Positions 36,814-49,387 of a DNA stretch of 64,000 nucleotides are shown here, piece by piece. The DNA is from Triops longicaudatus (lineage: Eukaryota > Arthropoda > Branchiopoda > Notostraca > Triopsidae), in the NCBI GenBank assembly GCA_022885665.1, contig JAGQDJ010000092.1:154341-218340 (forward strand). Reading direction: 5' to 3'. The notes below the pieces were generated by a model. It worked only from the letters and a program-made list of their open reading frames with translations. It ran no database searches and was not told the origin of the DNA. Numbering within the stretch: the first letter of the stretch is position 1; the number at the start of each line of letters is the position of its first letter. Both the position numbers and the translations under genes were made by a program.

Positions 36814-39752
36814 TCATGAATAAATCCTTTGGACGATAATGGTAAAGAACAGAAATAACGGCAAAGATAAATGTCCTTGTTTCAAGTGGTCACCAAAATA
36901 CTGGGCTGAATTACAGCCATCGTAATTGCACGTAAGCACGCAACCTTTCAAAGTGTCTTGCTCGAACCGAAATACTCCACACTGCGATTCCATGTTCTCC
37001 AAAATACAAGTCCGGATCACCAACGTCTCACCAGTGTAATCTGTTTCACGGAAATTTATTATAATATTATAAATAGGAAAAAACAGTGCCAGATAGTCTT
37101 ATCAGTTAGTCAAGTTGTCAAGTAGTCTGCACTTATTTCGCACAATGTGAAATAATTTTAACTGGTTCTTTCAAATTACAATACCGACTACTATAAAGGG
37201 TTTCTTAAAACGTTCCACAAAGAGAAAAACTGATGTTAACTACCTCACTAAACTAGCCTAACCTAATTTAACATATTTAAGCCTTCTTCAACCTTGTTAA
37301 ATTTAACTTGAAGTTTTTTTTACATATTTTCATTTCTTGCAGCTGCGTTCTTACATATCAGTGGGTTATGTTTCTAACCTAGCTTAGCGAAAAAAATCTT
37401 AATATCACATTGTGAAGTTAATAGACTGTGTGAGCATCTTGGATAAACTTTCAACTTTAAAAGAACACACAACGCTCCAGAAAAAGTGGCCAAAATGACT
37501 AGCACAATATGCGCTTCCAGAAGGGAAGCCAAAGTTAAGTTAAGTTAAACTAGGCTAGTTAGGTTAGGTATAATTAAGTTAGGTCACTAAAGGCTTATGT
37601 TAGGCTATGAGAAGTGAGGTAAGGGTAGAATTAAGTTAATAAGTTTAGATTACGCTAAGTTGTGTAAAGTTAAATTTAGCTCAGCCAGTTTAATTAAGTG
37701 ATGTAATTTTAGGTTTAGTTTATGCTAAATCAGGTTAACATAAGTTATATCACGTGACGCTAGCTTTGCTTGAATCAGGAATAAGTTAGGTTAAGTTTCG
37801 TTTAATAAAAGCTCACTGTACAACGGATTCAAAATGTGGCCTGTTACTGGACAAAAAAAGTAACTAACCACGTAGGCCAGTGCTTCTCAATAGTGGGTAA
37901 ATTACCCAAATTTGGGTACACGCCGTTTGGATTTGGGTAACGTAGCCCATACTGAAGAAAATTTGAAACAAAATATTTTGAAATTTGTTTCTGAGAAAAC
38001 TTTTGACCGAAAGGACTAAAATGCTGAAATAATGATAATCTTACCCATCAATTTAGTTGTTTGCATTTGTTGTCAGTTGAAGACTACGTGTTACCTAACC
38101 GAAGCGTAGGGAAATTACGTACTAAACGGTTTACGTACATACTAAACTCTTTTTTCCAAAACTGCGCAACGTTTCACCATGAATATCTGAGAGTAAAGTT
38201 ATGTGTGCTGATGACTGCAGCTTACCAAAGTATATTTTACAGAACGCTCTTAGTAAATTTGTAAGAAGGGAGTAAAATTTAGGTATTTTTAGGGAAAGCC
38301 GTCTCTAAAATTATGTGCATTAAAACACAGTCTTGATCAAACCACAAATCACATTTGCCAGTTAGTTTTGGAATAACCACCTGAGAAGCTCAGTCCATTT
38401 TTGCAAGCTGTAACTTTTTCACTAATTGATAAAATCAAATGTTGTTCTTGCTAAAAAAAAGTAAAAAGACGGCTCAAATGAATTTTTATGTCCAAATTAC
38501 GAATGATCCGTTTCCGCAAAATGCACAAACTGTGAGGTTTTTATAACAAATTATTAAATGAATTTTCTTCCAAATTTTCGAGGATCTGTATTGGACGTTA
38601 CAAAAAATACTGCCGAAAATTATGCGCAAATGTTGAGCATTTTCTCAAAAAATCACCTTGACCATTCACCGTGTAACTCTGTATCGTTTTCCTAAATTTG
38701 ATTCTCATTTCATTATTTTCATTTTGAAAAAATATTTCTGTTGGGTAATGAAGACTTTCTGAAAGGTGATTTTGGGTAACGGGGGAAAACTATTGAGAAA
38801 AACTAAAGTTCATTGACCAATGTTTTAGATTTAACTTCGATGAATTTAACACCTTCAAAGAGTTCATTACGTCAATTATTTATGTCAGACATAAAAATTC
38901 ACGAAGAAAATGAAGTTAAAAAGTAAGAATGGGGATTACTATGGGAGTGTAGTATTATGTCAAAGTAGAAATTAAAATTGTACTCTGAATCTATTTAATT
39001 ATTTCTCTAGTGAACCTCGGACGGTTTCCTGCACATCATGCGGTACACTACATATTAATAATAGTGTATTACTGTTGATTGACAGCAATAACGGTGAACA
39101 CAATTATGACTCATAAAGGAGCATGGGTGGGTTTGATAACAATGAATGATCCCTACGTACATGATTCACCGATGACCTTGACGCAGAAATTGGCGGGAAA
39201 CTTCCCTATGTGGTTCTCCTTAGGGACCATGCAATCTTGGGTATACGTCGACATGGCAGGGTGGTACGGGTCTTCGCAATTGACGTCGCTGCCATTTCGA
39301 GACGAACACGTGTAGCAGCTGATGGAAGCGGATGCTTTGGGAGGGTACGGTGGAGAGGGTGCAAAATATAAGAAATTTAAGTGTTACGGTATTGACAAAA
39401 GCTAAGAGCTCTTCAGAGGGAAACTATATCCCAACTTATTTTAGTACTTTTAGGAGAATAACCAAAGCTCGCGTGTGGACTCGTTGATTTGTTAAAGTTT
39501 GGCTCGTTTTATTGAATTTTGTATAAGAGATCCGGCAAATTGTTGAAAGTGAAAACAAGAAATTGGAAGTTACCTGCATGCGCTAGTACAAACAGGGCAA
39601 TAGCGTGACGTAGTGGCGTATCCTGTCACATGAAAAGGCTATTGTTAGCGATTGGCGATAAGTATCGGCAGTTATTTCTAGTTTATTTCCTAAATCGAGA
39701 GCTTAGAAAAGCTCTATCGCTCAAGCGTGAATGAAATCTTGGTACTTGCCAT
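36814..39752 (-). CDS. Ly6/uPAR three-finger protein, probably GPI-anchored
   Basis: Exons: 39752-39750 (ATG only), 39622-39574, 39334-39161, 37040-36814. They sum to 453 bases, 150 residues. A signal peptide (MDTPLRHAIALFVLAHA) precedes ten cysteines in the Ly6 order: ISCYTC, VNC, QDC, NFC, RTC, SQC, KGC, LTC and a final DGCN. A hydrophobic tail (LSLPLFLFFTIIV) follows, as in GPI-linked members. Arthropod relatives (for example sleepless/quiver and crooked) modulate ion channels or septate junctions; which one this resembles most I cannot say. The last three exons are firm. The first rests on an ATG followed by GCAAGT, implying a GC-AG intron; no canonical start exon was found. The 2.1-kb intron 37041-39160 contains a hAT-type element and pentamer arrays. 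Confidence 0.85.
37240..37800. repeat. Facing TTAGG-like pentamer arrays in the Ly6 intron
   Basis: Left arm about 37245-37315 (CTAGCCTAACCTAATTTAAC). Right arm about 37533-37800, starting with near-perfect five-base register: TTAAG TTAAG TTAAA CTAGG, then TTAGG TTAGG. The spacer is about 215 bp. Confidence 0.65.
37878..38810. mobile_element. Non-autonomous hAT-type element (inferred)
   Basis: The left end reads CAGTGCTTCTCAATAGTGGG. The right end, reverse-complemented, shares TTCTCAATAGT, with GTTACCC-type sequence further in. CAGTGxTTCTCAA is a familiar hAT terminus. No transposase remains. The exact right boundary and an 8-bp target duplication could not be fixed by eye. Confidence 0.5.
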
Positions 39753-41667
39753 ATTGATCTGTTCTCCAAGGTACGCGGTATTTCACAGTGTGTAGTGTTC
39801 AGCTTTCGAGTCCTCGGGTGCCGAAGAAACGACACAGGGCACGAAACAAAACCAGCCGGAGTTAGAGAATTTCCCCAACCCTTTGAAAAGGGATATTCAG
39901 TGCGGAAATACAGGAAGTCAATCCAAGTCGTTTGAGTGCGAATCTGCGATGTCTAACTCAGTCGAGAAGGAAACAAACACTACCGGATGAATGCAACAGC
40001 GGAGGACGACGGAGCAGTCGCACGAGAGACTTCTCTGTTCTTTCTCGCATGCTGAGGGAAGAAGGGAGATGGAAAGCTGCCGTGCAGGGTGCTGAGCCTG
40101 GCATGGGGAAAAGGACGTCGCGAAGCCATTGGCTTGGGGCTAAGACGCTCGATAATTTTCTGGGGGGTTTCTTTTTCGTCCTAATTTTTCTGGGCGTGTT
40201 CCAGCCGGTCCGGAAAGCCCATCGAATGCCTTGAGGAAGTTGGTGTAAAATCGACTAGGCTTCTTTACTTAGTTATTTGAAGTTTAATGTCTTCTACAAT
40301 TTAAGAATTGCAACTGTCGAAATCAAAAGAACTAGGTGGGGAAACGTCAGAACCGACCAAAATATCCGAGTTTAAAGTCGAACGCGCTCTAGCGAATGCA
40401 TTCATAACTACAAGTGGAGCATGACTTGCTTTCTCCGTGTTTCATTACATTCTACTCGATTTTGAACTACATGAATGATCGTAGGAATTAGCACACTTTG
40501 AGCGCAGCTAGTATTTTGTTTAGTGCGAAAAAAGGAACTGTTCTAACCCATCAAACAATGTATTGATGGAGGAGACTAAGATGTTACCGTTACGCAATCG
40601 TGATAACCAGCTTGCACTCGTCTAGTTTAACTTCCAGATTCTTACACTGGAACCCACAATTTTTATAAGAACTTAAACTTAGGACATTTATGAGATCTTG
40701 AATGTCCAAAGTTTAGCTTAGCTATGGCTGCGTCACTTATTTCACCAAAAATGTGACCAGCCTGGGCGTGAAATGCATGCGTTTAGAAGATTTTTTTTTT
40801 GAGAAATTATTTTCTTACTAAGAATCATGTGCAATTTTGTATGTGATTACAAGAGGGTTTCTTTTCAATGTAATTAGGAAACTTGAAATTTTTTGTAACT
40901 GACTGAGGAAATTAATTGCAAATAAACGCATTTCTAGACATGCGCTTTCTAGACATGTACTTGATTTATATCAGCTAGGCAACGCATATTGTAGATCACA
41001 GTATAAAGGTTACATGGAAGAATAACTGGGCCATCTCCCTATGTTAAAGTTTTGTCCCTGCTTTTTTTTGGTCCTTTGAGTACATGCAGGCAAAATGACG
41101 GAACAGCAAAGAGTACATTCGCAAACCTACCTACTAGTGCAGTTAAAAAGCGTCACGGCGTTTTACAAAGCGCTTAGTTTAAATCTATAAAAAAGGGAAA
41201 GTTCGGGAGACGGAGGTCGCTAGTTCCGTTTTTATTTCGTGTGTGCTTTTATTTATTTTATTTTTTTTACTAAAGTTTCCATGTCCATTCCCTGCGTGAA
41301 GTATTTCTTTAGTAGGCAAGGAATGTTTATTTTGTGTGTGATGGGCAAGTCAGTGAATCTGGGGGTGACAACAGCTCGGCTTGCTAATTTTTCAAGCCTA
41401 GCCAAAACTGCTCCTCGTCAAGCTGAGACGAAGCCGATATTAAAATTCAAAATGTAAAATAAATATGATACAAATTGAAAGAAAATTATACGTCGAAATA
41501 AAATAGACTACGAATAATACATACAGACATAAATTAAAACACGTCAACTGGGCAAAGTTTAAAAATAGACAGTATTAGCTAAGAACAAGAAAGTAAAGTT
41601 TATAAAATGTTTAAAAGGAATTATATAATTTCAAGGAGTCAAATACGGTGAAAGTTGACCTTAAAGC

Positions 41668-41720
41668 CGAGCCGAAGCTGGTCCGCATCAAGCCGAAGCC
41701 GAGCACGCTATCAGCCCTTT
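41668..41720. repeat. CCGAGCCGAAG repeat, partner at 43505-43575
   Basis: CCGAGCCGAAG followed by CCGCATCAAG here recurs in reverse complement at 43505-43575. Degenerate forms also lie at 41380-41440 (CAAGCTGAGACGAAGCCG). Confidence 0.5.
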
Positions 41721-43767
41721 GTGAATTCATCCCACAGAATATACAGAGGTAGAATGCTGGCCTTTCCTTAAGAGTCGTTTGTTACCACTTCAAGCAGCTC
41801 CGGAGCATTCGCTGAGTAGGCAGGATTGGTCGGAACATGTTTGCGTACGCCTCTCCCCAGCGCGAAGTATGAACTGAGTACGAAAAATGATTTCGAAATA
41901 GTAGATCGATATCAAGGTTAATGTACCGGTTAGTATATAAATAATGGAGTAGTATAGAAAGGTTTATCACTTTCCTTATGAGCCTCCTGTTTAAAGTCGC
42001 AACTGTGCCATCTAACGGGCACATTTATGGGCCTCCTGTTATAACTTTTTGAGCCTTTAGGATAATCCCTTGGGAGGTGAGTGGCTTCACCTGCCTTATA
42101 GCGGGAACTATGAAAAGGAGTTTACATGTAATTCGATTATAAAAAGCAATATATCGAGTCTTTCAAACTTAAAACAAAGAACATGCTGGAAAGTTCAAGG
42201 TATTTTTCGTTTAGAAAACGACTCAAGCTCTTTTCCAGACGGTGTTTGTGAGATTTACAGAAAACCGTACCATGATTTTTCACATCTTATTTGTCGGTAA
42301 GGTAATATAAGTTGATATCGGGAAACTAATGAAGGATATTTCAATTAAGCTTTGAAGATAATTATGAAGAACTCAATTAGCCTTTACAGTTCTTTCTCGA
42401 TGGAGTAGTGGCGGCAAACATAGAAAAGCGACCAGAGGTAGACGTGAGGCAATTTATTTTTCTATAAACTATTCGGATAATTTTGTAAAGTACTTATTAA
42501 TGATAAAAATTTCACATTTATGTAGTAAAGTAGATTAGTTATGACATGCAGTAAGTAGTTAAAGTAAAAGTATTTACAGCTCCTTAGTGCTGAAGTTTCA
42601 CTCAAAATGCCCTTTAATCTTAAAAAATGGCGACAGGGCGTACAGTAGAAATCTACCAGACTAGCTTACCTGAGAGTAATTACATAGGGTACCATTTCCT
42701 ATGTCACCCATGGTTCATTATCCTTTTGTTTACATGACACCTTATTGTTGATACAATGTTATCTTGAATTTGTGTTTTCTGGCCCAGCTAGCGTTCACTC
42801 TGTCAGTATGCGTAAAAACACTTGTGCTGCTTATGAAGCCAGTCATCGTTCAGGGTTAATAACTCAGCTTTTAGCGTAAACGTAAGTATATTTATAACAC
42901 TTGCAAATGCTATTGCAAACGAACTCATGTATGTATTGATAAAATTTGAAACTGTATTGTTAATGAGCGTTCAACTACAGTATAATCGATACATTGGAGC
43001 AACTATATCGATTCATATCTTTTAACCAATCAACTGTTTTTCCTTCATGGATCTAGTCGATCAGTCAACTATTTGCTTTACTCCAGTTGGGATACTCCTT
43101 TTTATTCTAGTTTCTTATGAAAAGCCTTCGTACAGATCTCTTACTTCTAATCTATGGAGTATGATAGTACTCTGTATTATGCATTCACGTCAGAAAACAA
43201 GCAAGGCAGTTTTCAAATAAACGACAGAAATCAGCGGAACTTGTCGGGCACTAAAAAATGCGGCAAAAAATCCAGATGGACGATATGAATCTATATTTTT
43301 AATGGTTCCTGCCTTCATTGCCTTCAACGACACAATACAAACTACATTGGAAATCTAAAATAAGGTGCGGAAAGCGAGGAAAAAAGAAACAGCAACAGTA
43401 TGATTCCTAATAACTCCTAGGCAAAGTCGTCGTTAAGCGAGTAATTTCGCAGAAATGCAACTTTTTCATTATATTTTTCGCCTGAGAGCAGTGAAAATTT
43501 TATCTTCGATAGTCGTCTTGATGCGGGCTTTTTTCTCTTCGGCTCGGGCCTCACCCACAGGCAACAAAATGGGGACTTTCAAACGCAACAAGCACAAATA
43601 GCCTATTCCTCTAAACAGCAATGTCACGTATAAGCATTGTACAGTACATTCATATGTCCTTAGCTTCGCATTAGCTCGCTGAGTTATATTTCAGGGTGAC
43701 GTCGGTAATCGTAATAATGTTCATTAACAAACATTTAGCTATATTGAGAAAAAGACACGATATAATA

Positions 43768-44046
43768 AATTGAAAAAAATCTACGTAATTAAAAGAAAAC
43801 GATAATGATTCAAACCTTAAAAGAAAGAAAATCAATTTATCTGACCCATATTGAAGAATCATTTAACGTGTATCAAAACAATTACTGCATTGTATTGGCG
43901 CCCCTTTCCAATTTGTCAACATTCGTGCCAATAATGCAGTAATTGCTCTGATATACGCCATATGATTCTTCAATATGGGTCGGATAAATTCGTATATATT
44001 TTTAAAGTTTGAATCATTAATCTTTTCTTTCAATTTCGTAGAAATT
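43768..44046. mobile_element. Long imperfect hairpin, MITE-like
   Basis: The arms 43768-43899 and 43926-44046 are reverse complements of each other with scattered mismatches. Shared tracts include AATGATTCAAAC, GACCCATATTGAAGAATCAT and CAATTACTGCATT. The loop is only about 26 bp. It has no coding content and lies 75 bp downstream of the receptor stop codon. Confidence 0.8.
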
Positions 44047-44121
44047 TCTTATTACTCTGTGAGGGCAATGCACCTCAAAACGACGTTGATAACACACACA
44101 GATTCCGCAGTGCTTACGTTA

Positions 44122-47046
44122 TCAGAATGACTCTGCGAAAGAACAGGCGTGTTCAAGCAAAAACGAGAAGATAGAAAGAGCGCTTCCAACCCCAAGTATT
44201 AGATACGCCATCCAAAGGTCTTGGTTACTTAGAACCGGCGTTTCTGCTAGAACAATGTCAAGTGGACGACACGGGTTCCGTGGCATGTAGTGTCGATCCC
44301 AATAGTTACGAAGTCCAACCTCAAGAGTCCTCATCATGCTAAAAAAGAAACAACGTTTTAACAATTTAATAAATACAAGATGGGCTTAAACTCTTCACAT
44401 GATGTTAAATGTTCTGATGTAAGGAAAATCCAATCTGAAGCCAATACTAGTCATATACGGACGAAATCCTTTTCGAGCTATCATAGAGCGACACTTCCTC
44501 GTAGTAGCGAAATCTAAAGCTGCAACGTACTCCAAAGCTTCTTTTCTCTGGAAGGTAAATCCATATGTACAATTTGGTCACATTATGTAGTTATTTTGTG
44601 TATGATCATACGTCAATGAAGCCATTGCTGCCTTGGAAAACCTTCTTTCCACCGTCGAACAAGTCTTTGGCGTAAAACTCTGGATGTTTTTTAAAAATAT
44701 CGTAGTAAGTTTTGAAGAGACTTGGATTAGGATCTTGCGCTGCTTCCTAAAATTCATTGTTATACAGTTTCGAATGTCTCAAAATGTAATACGGAAAATC
44801 GTATTACATCAAACCAAGTTGTTAACAAGGTGTTAAATGTCGTAGACGGCTTTATACGCCCCTGCGTCACTAAGTCTTCCAAACTGTCAACAAGTGGCAC
44901 AGGAATCGGCACGGCTATGAAAGATGTTAGCAAAGACGAGTACGAGTTAACCAAAACTACAAGAGCTAAGCACCATCCAGTGACTAGAAACTGCGTAGCC
45001 GGTTTATTTTCAAAACTACCGCCTTAAATGAAACTTCTTTACATTTTAGGTATGATTTAAGCTATTTCTTCTTGCCTTGGTTGAGTGCCACACTAAACAC
45101 GTTCAAAAATGCTGTTTCGTAAGACCAAGCACGAGATTGCTGTAGCTTCCTTATTATCCAAACGAGAAACGCTATCAGAACGCAACCGGATAGAATGGAT
45201 AGCCACACCTAAATTACGACAGTGAATAAGTATAGGCTACTCTAATAACATTCAACGATTCACTTCGTAGCCAAAAGGTTTTAAACTTGAATACAGATCT
45301 TGCTTAACTTCCGGAGGAGGAATAAGAATGCCAAATTCGCTTAAATACAACGCGCATGTAGTGTACAATGGTTGCCCTTTCTCTCCCATAAAATTCAACA
45401 AGAATAACACATCCAACTCCTAGCCGTTCGGTTAAACGTATGTTTTTCATTACTTTAATTTATCAGTTCTGCATCGTATGTCTTACTCCTTGGTTTGCAA
45501 GTGCAATCATTTTGCCGGTACCCCTTCCCGTTGGCGGATATGTAAGTGTGTAACTTAAAAAAAAAACTCAATCACTACAAAAGAATTTAGAAACATTAAG
45601 AATTTCTTACGTAAAGTTAAGTTGCGTTCTGTAGATTTGGAGCAGTTCCATCAGAGGACCGTAAAACGCAAGACTTCCGTTTGCAAGGTCAACTTTAAAA
45701 GATACAGGTGGATGCTTGAAATTAAAAAAAAAATAGAGGCAAAGAAATTAGGGAGAGTGTTAAAAAATTCCTGGCACGATCACGTGGAATCGAGATATCT
45801 TCCAAAATGACCCTCAGATGAACACACAATGCACTAAAATCCCGTCAAATAGATAGTTAAAAATGTACATTTACAAAATAACATTTAAAAAATTCTTCAA
45901 GTCGGTAAGACATCCCGAAGTCTCAAGTGCCAATACAAGCACTTTTAGTACCAGAGATGCCATCTAACGAGAACCAAGAATCTCGTCTTGTCTTCATCAC
46001 GTGTTCATTATAAAGTTTAACACACTTGATTTAAAATACAGTATATGGAAGGTTCCAATTCCAAGTTCAGTGGTAATTTTATACTGTGGATAAATAGCCT
46101 ACTTACATAAACGGTACCGACTCGAAGATAACTCCCGTTTAACCGTAATTTTCCGGTCTCTTCAATAGAAGTGAAAACGCTCAGATTTGCGTTCATAGAC
46201 GAATAGTCGTTGAATCCCTTTTCCGGCCCATAGTGCCATTTTTCAGCCCAAGTTTCTATGGCGCTAGCAAATTGCGTGGGTTTCGACTAAGAGAAAATAA
46301 ATATCTGATATAATGCGTTCGGTGACAGTACGTTATTATTTACTTTAGCCCACATTAGAGGAACGCTGTTGGATCGCTCGAGCAAGTTACAAGGCTCCAA
46401 ATCGATAAATAATACATTGGGTCGAACGAACCAATGTTTCGGCAATCTTTGTGTAACCTTGCATCTCGTGATTATGACAAAAGAGGTTGAATTCCAATGC
46501 ACAGGTTGAGTTGCTCTGTCTTAAAGTACACAATAGGTCTAATATACCTGTAACAAAATATAAATACTTAAAACTTTGGTACGCTTACTTTTTACTTCCA
46601 GGTTTACGAATTTCAGTTTTAGAACTGGAAAGCGATATTTTATTTCTTTGAACAAACTTTCAAAGGTTTGTGACCACTGAATCCCAATTCGGGTAAGTGA
46701 ATGATCGTGTAACATACGCAACTCATCTGTAGCACAACATGATGTTCAAATCGTTCGAATAAATAACAACAGTGGAACCCGCTTAAGTACATGGGCTCGC
46801 ACCCGGCAACTTTTAGGAATTTTGGAGGAGCACGAAATAAAGCGTAATTTCAAAATATATAATAGTATACTACAACGAGTCCGTGATCTCAGCTATGAAA
46901 TAAAATGTGGTGTGAAATTATGCGATATGCAATTGAGTGAGTTCCACTTGAGTAAGTAGCATTATTCTGTTTAACTCACTATAAGGTAATATCCCAGATG
47001 TTGCCGAAATTAAAACAGACACAATCAAACTTCGCTGAACAAGCAT
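44122..47046 (-). CDS. Ionotropic receptor (IR), variant ionotropic glutamate receptor
   Basis: Ligand-gated cation channel subunit of the chemosensory IR family. Twelve exons: 47046-46980, 46726-46589, 46519-46344, 46286-46107, 45714-45611, 45553-45487, 45419-45264, 45208-45076, 45022-44808, 44746-44612, 44547-44399, 44338-44122; 1737 bases, 578 residues, all phases joining. Signal peptide (MLVQRSLIVSVLISATSG), a divergent N-terminal region of about 165 residues, ligand-binding S1 from about 188 (HPPVSFKV, FYGPLMELLQIYR), then FGILIPPPEV before TM1 (about 297-318). TM3 carries NSYSSLLTSFIAVP, the IR counterpart of SYTANLAAF. S2 follows, then TM4 (LWMAYLILGVGSALSIFSFL) near 548-568. The short N-terminus separates it from IR8a/IR25a co-receptors; the tuning ligand is unknown. 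Intron 8 starts with GC (CCAAG|GCAAG) and the others with GT. The exon 2-3 junction is the least certain. Confidence 0.9.
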
Positions 47047-47121
47047 AGCAGCGGTTCAACCTCAAGATGGGTTGTCTTCGATGTGTGTTAGCTGTTTCGG
47101 TTTAAAATCAGTAGAGGAGGA

Positions 47122-47129
47122 TTTATATA
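47122..47129 (-). promoter_or_regulatory. TATA box of the ionotropic receptor gene
   Basis: TATATAAA on the minus strand, about 75 bp upstream of the receptor ATG, leaving room for a leader of roughly 45 bases. Confidence 0.5.
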
Positions 47130-48089
47130 GCTAACAGGTAGTTTTGAGTCGTCATGGAAACTCTCAAAACAGTCATTGATGGAAGTGTAAGGTTCTAAAC
47201 GAAAAATCAGGGGTGTGTTTGTTTGTTTTGCGTTGAAGCTTTGTTCTGCATTTCATATTTATGACGGTACAAATGTGTAATGTGGAACCAAGGCGAATCT
47301 GTTAACAAGATTCCTTAGAGCTGGGCCTGATCAATTAGTTAACCATCACGAGTAATTGAGAGTACGGAGGACTACGGAGAGCAATATATGCTTCTCTAAA
47401 TTGGATACAAATGGAAGAAACGCGCTCAGATTTCCAAGCTTTCGACTCTCGGGTGGAGTTTGAATGCTGTTCTTAAATTATAGATGTTATAAATTTCACA
47501 GAAACTTACTTTAAATCTTTTACAATTCTTACCTGGTGTTCTATCATTTCCACTTGATTCTGGCTTAAAAGCTTTAAAATCTACATGACTAAACTTAAAA
47601 AATACATATAAACGCAAAACATTTAAAAGCGTTAGTTAAAGAAATTTCGCGTTGCCGTAATTACTGTAGTTGCCAGGAATTTAAGGTCTGAATGTACTAT
47701 CTATGCGTTAGTCTCCATAACATTTTTCCCCCGTAGAATTGTGACGAATGCTACGAAAGCAATTAAAATCTTAAGCCATGAACTAAAGAGTTGAAGAGCA
47801 TGATCAGATTTGACATACTACACTTATTCCCACTTCAATAAGCTGATATTATTTTCTTCCATAGAGGGGGAACAGGGGCGTTGACCACGTCGGACAAACC
47901 GCATAAAATCAACAAAAAATGAACAACAAATGCTTTGTAACCGGAAAAAATCAGGCACTAAGTGAGTAGGCATCTCTCCGCTTCCCGAACTCGAAACACA
48001 AAAGTAGTAAAGTTAAAACGGCAGATTACCTAACTTCTAGAGAAGCGCAAAGCTTTTCTGTTTCGTAAAAAAATTACGCAGATCGTGAT

Positions 48090-48190
48090 TAGGAAAGTTG
48101 ATCAGTAGTCATGGATCACATGTGAGGTTTACAATTCGTACAGCGGATCACGGATCAAATTATCCGTTTTTTGATCCAAAGCAATTTTGA
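48090..48190. repeat. GGATC(A/G)CGGATC-type dispersed repeat
   Basis: ACAGCGGATCACGGATC and neighbouring GATC units. Related clusters occur at 58070-58115 and 59685-59790. Confidence 0.5.
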
Positions 48191-49387
48191 TCGCGATACG
48201 CCCAACTCTGCCTATGATAATTGTTTCTTTCTGGTGTCAAAGATAATTGCCAAAGATCCGTATTTATTTTGACTAAGTCATTCAGAATTGTAGGATATAC
48301 AGAGAGATTTAAAATGTTTTTTAAAAAAAGTGAAATATTCAACTATTCATCATTAAATAAAAAGACGTTAATTTACGTTGAATTAATTGTGATTAAAATG
48401 GGACCCTCAACTTTTCATTCACTTGTGTGGAATGTTCAAATATGTTATTCAATTTTAGTCGAGACCAATACAAATGCATCAACTTGAAATAACTTTTAAT
48501 ATACGATAAAACCATTTACGATTTCAATGAGGGTAATGTGATATCCGGGCGATAAGCTCAAGAATATTTTTTTTTTCAATGAAACTGTGACGCAATAATG
48601 CTACGATAGTAACTAAAACATTAACCCGTAAACGTGCGAAATGATCATGGTGATCCACTTCCCAAGTAAGAGCTATTCCAGCTTCTTTAAAATGCTTTCG
48701 TTTCATTGTGCCGGTGAGAATTATTAAAAAAAAAGTCTGATGATTTTGATTATGATGGAGCTGCAGAGTATATTTTGTAAGTCTTTTCGGATTAATATTA
48801 CTAACCTGAATTTTTCTTATGACATAATTATTACATAAGCATAATTGACAATGCGAGTTTAGTCGTTTGCGTCTCATCTACGAAGTGCTGTGTTCGTAGT
48901 AAAATCTTCGTTCTAAATTTCATTTGTAAGGCAAAAACTGCAACTGTTTGCCTACATTTGCATGAGCGGGAAAATTCCGGAAGAATACTAGGAAAGAAGT
49001 TAACGAATAAAAATTGATACAAAAGAATAAAACCCCGTAGAAACCGATCTGAAATCCACCTGAGTGAACCAAAAATTAGCAAAATGGTCATGATCTCACA
49101 TGGACACGTCCGCCTGTTTTATATAAAAATGCACGGTTTGAGTAAATATTAATTGGGTAATTAAACAACGCAGCATTTTGAATGAGGAAGTCACGCACTG
49201 TTCTTTGTCGAATATTTCCTTACCAATTAAGATTTGTCAAATATAAAGCAGTAGGTCGGGAATGCCAGGTAGGGAGAAGTATGGGACGAAAAGCCAAGTC
49301 GTATTCTGTAAATCAAGGTGTAAGTACAAAGAAGACGCGAGCATGTGAAAGATTCATGCCGAACTGGCTGTGTGGGCAACATGCATT

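Larger units (their letters stand above)
39753..44121. other. Intergenic region between Ly6 gene and ionotropic receptor
   Basis: No recognisable gene. A GC-richer block at 39800-40240 may be the Ly6 promoter or 5' leader; the 100-codon plus frame there has no domain. Other contents are the CCGAGCCGAAG repeat pair and the hairpin at 43768-44046. Confidence 0.45.

Noticed and set aside
39079..39315. Plus-strand 78-codon ORF
   Set aside because: Antisense to the Ly6 exon, whose cysteine pattern is clearly on the minus strand.
39932..40234. 100-codon plus ORF in a GC-richer block
   Set aside because: No domain; more likely promoter or 5' leader of the minus-strand Ly6 gene.
48524..49091. Two minus-strand ORFs behind a TATATAAAAC sequence, considered as a second receptor gene
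   Set aside because: No receptor motif, no consistent splicing, and the TATA box is too close to the ATG for a normal leader.
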